The translations under genes and the position numbers were made by a program. Below the pieces are notes generated by a model, which worked only from the letters and a program-made list of their open reading frames with translations, was not told the DNA's origin and did not search any database. Positions 16,781 to 23,681 of a stretch of DNA of 64,000 bases are shown one piece after another. Source of the stretch: Pseudophaeobacter profundi (GTDB taxonomy: Bacteria; Pseudomonadota; Alphaproteobacteria; Rhodobacterales; Rhodobacteraceae); contig NZ_JARJEF010000011.1 of NCBI RefSeq assembly GCF_029697505.1, positions 62,001-126,000 on the forward strand, in the 5' to 3' direction. Position 1 is the first letter of the stretch. The number at the start of each line of letters is the position of its first letter.

Positions 16781-19672
16781 CTATTGTCCCAGCCGTTCCA
16801 GCAGGGCTGGCACATGCACCTGGTCTGATTTGTAATTCCCGGTGAGCACATGCATCACCAGATTGACCCCAAAGCGAAAGGCCAGTTCGCGCTGGCGTTC
16901 GCCGGAATAGCCACGCCCGACTGGCAACAAGGGCCTGCCGTCGCGATCCACCGCCCAGGCCGCAGCCCAGTCATTGCCGCCAATTACCACCGGCGTCACC
17001 CCATCGTTGAGGTCGCGAAAGGGGATGCCTTCGACCTGCACTGCATCGGCAGGTGCCGCCTCAACCCAAAGCGGGCCGCGCGGATGGCGGCCGGGAAAAT
17101 CCTGCAACAGGTAAAAGGCCCGGGTCAGCACATGATCGGATGGCAGTGGCTCCAGCGGCGGGATATCCAGCGGCAGGGCCAGTTGCTGCAACCGGCGTGC
17201 GGCGGCGCTGACCGCCCCATTGGTTGGGCGGCCGCTGGCCAGCGCGGCATCGCGGGTGTCGAACAGGATCATGCCGCCAGAGCGCAGATAGGCATTGAGC
17301 CGCGCATAGGCCGCTGCCGAGGGCAGCGCTTGTTCCGGGATCACCGGCCAGTACAGCAGCGGATAGAGCGCAAGATCGTCGCGTTCCAGATCAATGCTGA
17401 CCGGCAGTGCAGGTTCCACTGAGGTGCGAAAATACAGGGTGTCCGACAGGCCACGCAGCCCGGCCAGGGCGATACGGTCGGTTGTGGCATCGCCCGTGAG
17501 AACATGCGCCAGGGTCAGCTCAGCAGCGCGGGTGACATGATCTGCGGGGATGTCCTGACCGGCGTTTGGGTCTGTGTTTCCAATGGTATCCTGACCAGAG
17601 CCTGCGGGGGTTTGCACTGGAACTTGGGCCTGAACCTGCGCCTGCGCGGGGGCGGGGATCAGGCCAGCAATCAGCAGACCAGCCCCAATCAATCCAGCTC
17701 CGGCGATCATGCCCACCCCGGAAGCGCGTCGCAAAAGGCCGCTGATCTGCAGGGTTGCCAGCACATCCAGGCTCAACAGCAGCAGCGCCAGCCCCAACAA
17801 AAGCCCCGCCAGCGGACGTTCCGGGGTGCTGTCATAGCCGGCAAGGCTGATCCCAGCCCCCCAGCGCGCCGGGGGCAGGCTATCGCCCTGGCGCAGGGTG
17901 TTGCGGGCCAGACTGCGGCTATCGCTTTGATAGAGACCAGGGCGCAGCCCAGGCCCGGCCTCGGCGGTGATCAGATCAGGGCCGGATACACCGGGCAGGG
18001 TGCCTGCCTCGGCCCGACGGCCATAGCCATCCAGCACCGTGACGGGCCGCCAGGTGGTGCCCTCCAGGCTGGTGGCCTCTGGTGGTTTGGCAGCGGAAGA
18101 GACCGCCAGTCGTTCCAGCATGCGTACAAAGAGACCCGAAAGCGGCAGGCTGCTCCATTCCGCATTTGCGGTGACATGGAACAGCACCACCTGCCCCTGT
18201 CCCAGTGGCTTGCGGGTGACCAAGGGGGTGCCATCCTCCAGCGCGGCGATGACGCGATCAGCCAGGCTCGGGTCGGGTTGGGCCACCACCTGGGATGAAA
18301 CAGAAACCTCTTCGGGGATGGTCAGGCCAAAGAAGGGAGAACCTGCGGCAAAGGGGGCCAGGGTCTTGGGTTCCCCCCAGCTCATGGCGCCGCCGATGCT
18401 GCGCCCGCCAATGCGCAGCCGCACCGGCATGAGGGTTTCTTCATCCTTGCGGGCGGTGTCGCTGCTGGCCAGACGCGGCCCGGCAAAGCGCAGCAGCAAG
18501 CCGCCCCCCTCGACCCAGGCGATCAGCGCGTCGTTGATCTGTGGCGAGAGGCGCGCCACATCGGCCAACACGATAACATCAGGGTTGGCGGGCAGGATCT
18601 CGCTCAGGCTGCCCTCCAGCAGGTCAGCGGTGGGGGCCAGGGCCTGGCGCAGGTAGTGCAGCTGCGAGAGCAGCGCCAGCCCTTCATCCGCAGCGCCGGC
18701 GGCAATCAGGGCCACCTCACGCCGCCGCAGGCGATCATCGCTCAGGCTGACGGCACCGGCAGACCGCTGGCCGGTGATTTCAAAGCGTTCAATGCGGGCG
18801 CGCAGTTCGGCGGGCAGGGTCAGCCGGGTGCTTGCCAGCAGCGCGTCGGGTGCAAAGGACAGGCCAACCTGTGCCAGGGTGCGCTGGGTGCCGCCGGGGT
18901 CACGGCCACGGGCCTGCACCACTATCTCGGTCGGGGTGTTGATATTGGGGCCCGCATGGCTGCGCAGGGCGGAAATTTCCAGGGCGCCGTCTTGTGCTTC
19001 GGGCGGCAGCAACCCCAGCACCGGCAACCCCGAAGAGACCACGGTGACCGCGCCCCGAGCGGCCAGCGCGGTTGTGATGCTTTCCTGCTCCGAATAGGCC
19101 AGCCCATCACTGAACCAGAGGCTGTCAAAGTCCATATCGCTGTTGTTCAAATGGTCCAGTGTTGCCTGGATCTGCGCCGGGCCGGGCTGCCAGGGTTGGG
19201 GGTGCAGGCCAGCCAGTTGGCTTTGCCAGGTGCTGGCGGCCTGAAACTGAAGCGCCTGCGGTGCGCTTAGCTGCAATAGGGCCACGGGGCGATTGGCGCG
19301 CCCGGCATCTTCAAGCCGGGTGGCGATCTGCTTGCGGGTCTGGGCCCAATGCGCGGCCCCCGCCCAGGAGGCATCGACCACGACGACCAAAGGCCCGGAC
19401 CCTGCCGTCTCGCGGGTTGGGTTCAGCACAGGCCCGGCAAAGCCCAGGATCGCCGCCGCCACGGCCAAGAGCCGCAGCACCAAGAGCCACCAGGGGGTGC
19501 GGTCAGACTGGCTGTCGCGGTCCGACAGGCCCAGCAGCAGGATCACTGCCGGAAAGACCCGTTTCTTTGGTGCAGGCGGTACCGCCCGCAGCAGGATCCA
19601 CAGAATGGGCAGCGCCAGCAGCCCCAGCAGCAACCAGGGCGCGGCAAAGCCAAGGCCGGCAATTGATGTCAT
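16781..19672 (-). CDS. BatA-like / DUF4159 membrane protein
   Basis: About 963 residues. The N-terminus (GFAAPWLLLGLLALPILWIL and the helix near residues 57-77) matches the aerotolerance BatA N-terminal domain. It is followed by a vWA-like stretch (LVVVVDASWAGAAHW). Two central helices (LLLGLALLLLSLDVLATLQI; then GAGLIGAGLLIAGLIPAPA) precede a Gln/Ala-rich linker and a C-terminal DUF4159 domain (LYPLLYWPVIPEQA, GGMILFDTRDA). The start at 19672 overlaps the DUF58 stop by ATGA; a start at 19705 would prepend an unlikely piece. The neighbours suggest a membrane complex driven by the MoxR ATPase. The substrate is not known. Confidence 0.82.
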   Translation of the reverse strand: MTSIAGLGFAAPWLLLGLLALPILWILLRAVPPAPKKRVFPAVILLLGLSDRDSQSDRTPWWLLVLRLLAVAAAILGFAGPVLNPTRETAGSGPLVVVVDASWAGAAHWAQTRKQIATRLEDAGRANRPVALLQLSAPQALQFQAASTWQSQLAGLHPQPWQPGPAQIQATLDHLNNSDMDFDSLWFSDGLAYSEQESITTALAARGAVTVVSSGLPVLGLLPPEAQDGALEISALRSHAGPNINTPTEIVVQARGRDPGGTQRTLAQVGLSFAPDALLASTRLTLPAELRARIERFEITGQRSAGAVSLSDDRLRRREVALIAAGAADEGLALLSQLHYLRQALAPTADLLEGSLSEILPANPDVIVLADVARLSPQINDALIAWVEGGGLLLRFAGPRLASSDTARKDEETLMPVRLRIGGRSIGGAMSWGEPKTLAPFAAGSPFFGLTIPEEVSVSSQVVAQPDPSLADRVIAALEDGTPLVTRKPLGQGQVVLFHVTANAEWSSLPLSGLFVRMLERLAVSSAAKPPEATSLEGTTWRPVTVLDGYGRRAEAGTLPGVSGPDLITAEAGPGLRPGLYQSDSRSLARNTLRQGDSLPPARWGAGISLAGYDSTPERPLAGLLLGLALLLLSLDVLATLQISGLLRRASGVGMIAGAGLIGAGLLIAGLIPAPAQAQVQAQVPVQTPAGSGQDTIGNTDPNAGQDIPADHVTRAAELTLAHVLTGDATTDRIALAGLRGLSDTLYFRTSVEPALPVSIDLERDDLALYPLLYWPVIPEQALPSAAAYARLNAYLRSGGMILFDTRDAALASGRPTNGAVSAAARRLQQLALPLDIPPLEPLPSDHVLTRAFYLLQDFPGRHPRGPLWVEAAPADAVQVEGIPFRDLNDGVTPVVIGGNDWAAAWAVDRDGRPLLPVGRGYSGERQRELAFRFGVNLVMHVLTGNYKSDQVHVPALLERLGQ

Positions 19673-20601
19673 GGCTGGCCTCGATCCATCGCATGATAAA
19701 GCCACATAAGGGCGGCAAGGGCGGGGTCATTGCTGTGGTGCAGCCCCAGGCGCCAGCCGGTGGTGCGGCACAGCTGATCCAGCGCATCGCGCCGTTCGGC
19801 CAGCCGCGCCAGATAGCTATGGCGCAGGGCATCTGCCTTCAGGGTTTCATGGCTGAGCGCCCCGCCGACGCTTTCGAACCGGGTGCGGCCAGCATAGGGA
19901 AACTGCTCTTCCGCCGGGTCCAGCACCTGCAGCAAGACCCCGTGAACGCCGCGATCCGCCGCCTTGGACAGGGCGCGTTCCAGCGGCGCAAAGGGGCCGA
20001 GAAAATCTGAAATGAACAGGGCGCGGGCCTGCGGAGCCATGGCGCGGTCCTCGGGTGGTGCATAGTCTGCAACCTGCACAGAGGGGGCTTTGGGGCTGTC
20101 TTGGGCAGTGCTGAGCGCCTCTGCCAGACGCAGGCTTTGCAGGGTGCCGCGACGCGGCGGCAGGCTGCCACCGGTCAGCCCGACCCGTTCACCGCCCCGC
20201 AGCATCAGAATAGACAGGGCCAGGCCAATCAGGCAGGCGCGGTCGATCTTGCGCGGCTGTTCAGGCGAGGAGGCAAAGCGCATAGAGGCCCCCGCATCAA
20301 CCCAGAGATAGACCGTCTGGGCAATCTGCAATTCGCGTTCACGAACAAATTGCACATCCCCGCGCGCGGATCGACGGTGATCGACCATCCGGCGGCTGTC
20401 GCCCTGTTGCAACGGACGATATTGCCAGAAATCATCACCCATGCCGGCCCGCCGCCGCCCGTGGTCACCGCTGAGCACTGACCCGGCCAGTTGCTGCGCC
20501 TGCACCAAGAGCGGCGGCAGGGCGCTGGCGGCGCTTTCGGCGGCGCTGCGCAGTCTGGCGGGGGCATTTGCGGCCTCCTGAGGGGCGGCGGTCTGGCTCA
20601 T
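19669..20601 (-). CDS. DUF58 domain protein (vWA-like)
   Basis: A 310-residue soluble protein with the DUF58 signature GDDFWQYRPLQQGDSRRMVDHRRSARGD and a vWA-like strand with metal-site character (VYLWVDAGASMRF). The usual DxSxS motif is altered to DAGAS, so metal binding may persist in a modified way. It overlaps the MoxR gene (ATGA, 20598-20601) and the BatA-like gene (ATGA, 19669-19672), so the three are translationally coupled. DUF58 proteins almost always partner with MoxR ATPases, possibly as chaperone adaptors. Confidence 0.9.
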   Translation of the reverse strand: MSQTAAPQEAANAPARLRSAAESAASALPPLLVQAQQLAGSVLSGDHGRRRAGMGDDFWQYRPLQQGDSRRMVDHRRSARGDVQFVRERELQIAQTVYLWVDAGASMRFASSPEQPRKIDRACLIGLALSILMLRGGERVGLTGGSLPPRRGTLQSLRLAEALSTAQDSPKAPSVQVADYAPPEDRAMAPQARALFISDFLGPFAPLERALSKAADRGVHGVLLQVLDPAEEQFPYAGRTRFESVGGALSHETLKADALRHSYLARLAERRDALDQLCRTTGWRLGLHHSNDPALAALMWLYHAMDRGQP

Positions 20602-21605
20602 GCGGCGATCCCGCTTTTGTTCAGGTCGGCGGCGGTTTCGCTGATCAGATCCGCAAGGCTGTCACCGCGCGCCCGTGCCGCAAAGCTGAGCTGCATGCGA
20701 TGGCTAAGCACCGGCAGCGCCATGTCGAGCACATCCTCGGCGTTTGGCGCAAGACGGCTGTGCAGCAGGGCGCGGGCGCGCACCGCCAGCATCAGCGCCT
20801 GCGCGGCGCGGGGGCCGGGCCCCCAGGCCACGGTTTGCGCCACCTGCTGAGATACATCGGGTTCACTGGGGCGGAAGGCGCGCACCAGATCCAGGATCAG
20901 CTCTACCACGGCGTCGCCCACGGGCATGCGCCGCAGCAGTGTTTGGGCCGCAACAAGCTCGGCGGCGCTAAAGACCGCATGGGCGCTGTCTTCGCTGTTG
21001 CCCGTGGTGGCCAGCAGGATGTCGCGTTCGGTATCGCGGGTTGGGTAGGGCACGTCGATCTGCAGCATAAAGCGGTCCAGCTGCGCTTCGGGCAGCGGGT
21101 AGGTGCCTTCCTGTTCGATCGGATTCTGGGTGGCCAGCACGTGAAACGGCTGGCCCAGCGGCCGGTCAGCACCGGCAACGGTGACCTGGCGTTCCTGCAT
21201 CGCCTGCAGCAGCGCTGATTGGGTGCGCGGGCTGGCCCGGTTTATTTCGTCCGCCATCAGCAGCTGGCAAAACACCGGACCCGGCAGAAAGCGAAAGGCC
21301 CGGGTGCCATCTGCGGCGGTGTCCAGCACCTCCGAGCCGAGAATATCGGCGGGCATCAGATCGGGGGTGAACTGCACCCGTTTGCCATCCAACCCCATCA
21401 CGGTCGATAGGGTTTCCACCAGCCGGGTCTTGCCCAGGCCGGGCAGCCCGACCAGCAGCCCATGGCCGCCGCACAGCAGGGTGGCCAGCGTCAGGTCCAC
21501 AACCCGTTCCTGGCCGATGAAGCGGCGGGTGATCGAGTCGCGCGCCAGTTGTAGCTTTTGCTCCAGCGCTTCGATGCCGGCCAGCAGGTCATCAGGTTCG
21601 GGCAT
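20598..21605 (-). CDS. MoxR family AAA+ ATPase
   Basis: A 335-residue AAA+ ATPase of the MoxR/RavA group. Walker A is GLPGLGKTRLVE (K near 56), Walker B is LLMADEINRASPRTQSALLQAM, and sensor 1 sits in FHVLATQNPIEQEGTYPLPEAQLDRFM, all near canonical. The C-terminal lid (AAQALMLAVRARALL) is present. MoxR proteins act as chaperone-like ATPases for maturation of vWA-containing or metal-containing complexes. AAGGAA lies before the ATG at 21605. This is the first gene of the four-gene minus-strand operon and is divergent from the DUF1285 gene, 52 bases away, so that short gap must hold both promoters. Confidence 0.95.
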   Translation of the reverse strand: MPEPDDLLAGIEALEQKLQLARDSITRRFIGQERVVDLTLATLLCGGHGLLVGLPGLGKTRLVETLSTVMGLDGKRVQFTPDLMPADILGSEVLDTAADGTRAFRFLPGPVFCQLLMADEINRASPRTQSALLQAMQERQVTVAGADRPLGQPFHVLATQNPIEQEGTYPLPEAQLDRFMLQIDVPYPTRDTERDILLATTGNSEDSAHAVFSAAELVAAQTLLRRMPVGDAVVELILDLVRAFRPSEPDVSQQVAQTVAWGPGPRAAQALMLAVRARALLHSRLAPNAEDVLDMALPVLSHRMQLSFAARARGDSLADLISETAADLNKSGIAA

Positions 21606-21657
21606 GACATTCCTTTCTCAGCGGATATACAATCGTATTGTATCGCGGTTGAGGGAA

Positions 21658-22275
21658 ATGGCAAAAGCAATGAGTGGACAAAAAACTGTGACACCGTCGG
21701 CAGATGGGCTGGCCGCCTCGATCCGGGCGGCAGAGAAGGCGACAGGCAAAGCGGGTGGCACGCGCGGATTGCCGCCGGTGCATCTGTGGAACCCACCCTA
21801 TTGCGGTGATCTGGACATGCGGATCGCCCGTGACGGCACCTGGTATTACCTTGGCAGCCCGATTGGCCGCTTTGAATTGGTCAAGCTGTTCTCTTCGATC
21901 CTGAAGCGTGAAGAGGGCAAATATTTCCTGGTCACCCCGGTTGAAAAAGTCGGCATCACCGTGGAGGACGCGCCCTTTGTCGCGGTTGATTTTGAGGCCA
22001 CCGGGGCGGGGGCAGAACAACAGCTCTGCTTTACCACCCATGTGGGCGACCAGATGGTGGCGGGCCCGGAGCACCCGATTCGGGTGGAGCGGGACGCCGA
22101 GACCGGCGAACCATCGCCCTATGTGCGCGTGCGCAGCAATCTGGAGGCGCTGATTGACCGCAAGAGCTTTTATCGGCTGGTCGAGCTGGGCTGCCACCAT
22201 GACGGCTGGTTTGGTCTCTGGTCCGGTGGGGTGTTTTTCCCGGTGATCCCTTCGGATGAGCTGCCCGTAGGCTAG
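21658..22275 (+). CDS. DUF1285 family protein
   Basis: About 205 residues. The core WNPPYCGDLDMRIARDGTWYY, then GSPIGRFELVKLFSSILKREEGKYFLVTPVEKVGI, then the second strand-rich domain with VAVDFEA, is the DUF1285 fold, a small two-domain beta protein of unknown function. No signal peptide or membrane helix. The ATG at 21658 sits 3 bases after GAGG; an alternative ATG at 21670 (MSGQKTV) would start like some relatives. It is divergent from the MoxR operon, a frequent neighbour in roseobacters as far as I recall. Confidence 0.85.
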   Translation: MAKAMSGQKTVTPSADGLAASIRAAEKATGKAGGTRGLPPVHLWNPPYCGDLDMRIARDGTWYYLGSPIGRFELVKLFSSILKREEGKYFLVTPVEKVGITVEDAPFVAVDFEATGAGAEQQLCFTTHVGDQMVAGPEHPIRVERDAETGEPSPYVRVRSNLEALIDRKSFYRLVELGCHHDGWFGLWSGGVFFPVIPSDELPVG

Positions 22276-22415
22276 GGCATGGTCTGGGGCTTGCTCTGGG
22301 TGCGGGTTAGGAAAAATGCGTTATTTTCGGTGCTTGGCCTTGCCTGGGGGGGGCGCTAGACCCTAGCGGGATCATCGGTGCCTGCGTGGTGCCAACAGAC
22401 CGGAGGTTTCCTTGA

Positions 22416-23198
22416 ATGCCTAGATTCGCGGCAAATATTTCAATGCTCTTTGCTGAACTGCCCTATCTGGAGCGTTTCGCCGCCGCGGCCGCCGCCGGGT
22501 TCACGGCGGTGGAAATCCTGTCCCCCTATGATGTCGCGGCAAAAGAGACCCAGCGAGCGCTGCTGTCGCAAGGGCTGGAGCTGCTGCTGATCAATGCGCC
22601 GCCGCCCAATTACACGGGCGGGGTGCCGGGCTATGCGGCACATCCTGATGGGGTTGACCGGTTTCAGCGTGATATTCGCCGGGTGCTGCGCTACGGCGAG
22701 GTGCTGAGAGTGGGGCTGATCCACATCATGGCCGGCTATGCCAAGGGCGATGAAGCCCGCGAGACCTTTATCAACAACCTGCGCTGGGCCGCGGATCTTG
22801 CGCCCAGGCAGCGCTTTACCATCGAGCCGCTGAATGCCGGGGATCAGCCGGGGTATTTTCTGGACGATTACAACCTCGCCGCAGAGATTCTGGAGGCAGT
22901 GAACCGCCCCAATGTCGGGCTGCAATATGATGCCTATCACGCGCAGATGATCCATGGCGATGCCGCGCAGGTCTGGCAGAACTTTGGCAAGCAGGCGCTG
23001 CATGTCCAAATTGGTGCCGCGCCCAGCCGATGCGAACCCGGCACCGGGCCGGTGGATTTTGAGGCCCTGTTCCAGGCCATTGATGCCAGCGGCTACAAAG
23101 GCTGGATCAGCGCAGAGTACACCCCCTCGACCCGGCGTACCGAAGATAGCCTGGGCTGGCTGCCAAGATCACGGGTGCTCAGCATCGCACGAGGCTGA
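22416..23198 (+). CDS. hyi: Hydroxypyruvate isomerase family TIM-barrel protein
   Basis: A 260-residue AP-endonuclease-2-fold TIM barrel. Family marks include the N-terminal FAANISMLFAELPYLERF and the substrate loop NAPPPNYTGG. Metal ligands sit in FTIEPLNAGDQPGY (E), LQYDAYHAQMIHGD (D, H), HVQIGAAPSRCEPG and WISAEYTPS (E). Hydroxypyruvate isomerase interconverts hydroxypyruvate and tartronate semialdehyde in glyoxylate metabolism; the usual partners gcl and glxR are not adjacent here, so the substrate could be a related keto-sugar acid. CGGAGG lies 10 bases before the ATG. Confidence 0.85.
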   Translation: MPRFAANISMLFAELPYLERFAAAAAAGFTAVEILSPYDVAAKETQRALLSQGLELLLINAPPPNYTGGVPGYAAHPDGVDRFQRDIRRVLRYGEVLRVGLIHIMAGYAKGDEARETFINNLRWAADLAPRQRFTIEPLNAGDQPGYFLDDYNLAAEILEAVNRPNVGLQYDAYHAQMIHGDAAQVWQNFGKQALHVQIGAAPSRCEPGTGPVDFEALFQAIDASGYKGWISAEYTPSTRRTEDSLGWLPRSRVLSIARG

Positions 23199-23312
23199 GG
23201 GCGGGTCTGATGGCAGGGCGGGGGGCTGGGCTGAAGGCGGCGTGTTGCCTTGCGGTAAAAGGCAGGCGCTCCCGCCAATTCCGCAACATCCCCAGGGGGA
23301 TGTCGCTTCATT

Positions 23313-23566
23313 GTTGGGGGTGGCGCCGCGCTGACGCGCGGCGAAACGACCTGCTGAGATGCGCTTCAGGGGCAGGTGTGCCCAGAAGCGCCTTTGCAAG
23401 GTTGGGGCCTGCTGAGTCGCCTCAAGGGCAAGCCGCGCTGGGCGCGGCGGCTTTGCCGCCCTTGACCCGAATCAGCAGAAAAAAGCGATCGTGCAGGCCT
23501 GTGAGGCCCGAAAAGCCCGAGGCTTGGTGCGGGCGCGCCGCGCGTCTGCGCGGCGCCACCCCCAAC
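23313..23566. repeat. Composite nested inverted-repeat element (254 bases)
   Basis: The 483-base gap between hyi and polA has no convincing gene but holds a highly structured element. The outer arms 23313-23343 and 23536-23566 are inverted copies matching at 30 of 31 positions, and each arm also folds on itself (8-bp stem CGCCGCGC/GCGCGGCG with a 4-base loop). The middle arms 23409-23429 and 23458-23478 match at 18 of 21. Between them are two small hairpins, 23432-23448 (7 bp) and 23446-23460 (GGCGGC-TTT-GCCGCC). A further 7-bp hairpin, GCGCTTC/GAAGCGC, lies between the outer and middle left arms. It resembles dispersed intergenic palindromic elements; no transposase is present. Confidence 0.8.
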
Positions 23567-23645
23567 GGGGGAGGACCAATCTCTGATTGTTCCGAGACGG
23601 GCGGGAGAGCCGCCTTGGTGCAGAGTGAGTGAATCCTGGCCTGAA

Positions 23646-23681
23646 AGCATGTCGCGTTCATGGCCATTCAGACGGCATGCT
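23646..23681 (-). terminator. Possible polA terminator hairpin
   Basis: Immediately after the polA stop on the minus strand, AGCATG and CATGCT can pair across a 24-base loop that itself contains the palindrome ATGGCCAT, and the 3' arm is followed by TTTC. Weak, because the stem is only 6 bp. Confidence 0.35.

Noticed and set aside
23199-23681. Small genes in the hyi-polA gap
   Set aside because: Several short frames exist on both strands, but they coincide with the inverted-repeat arms and show no protein family features.
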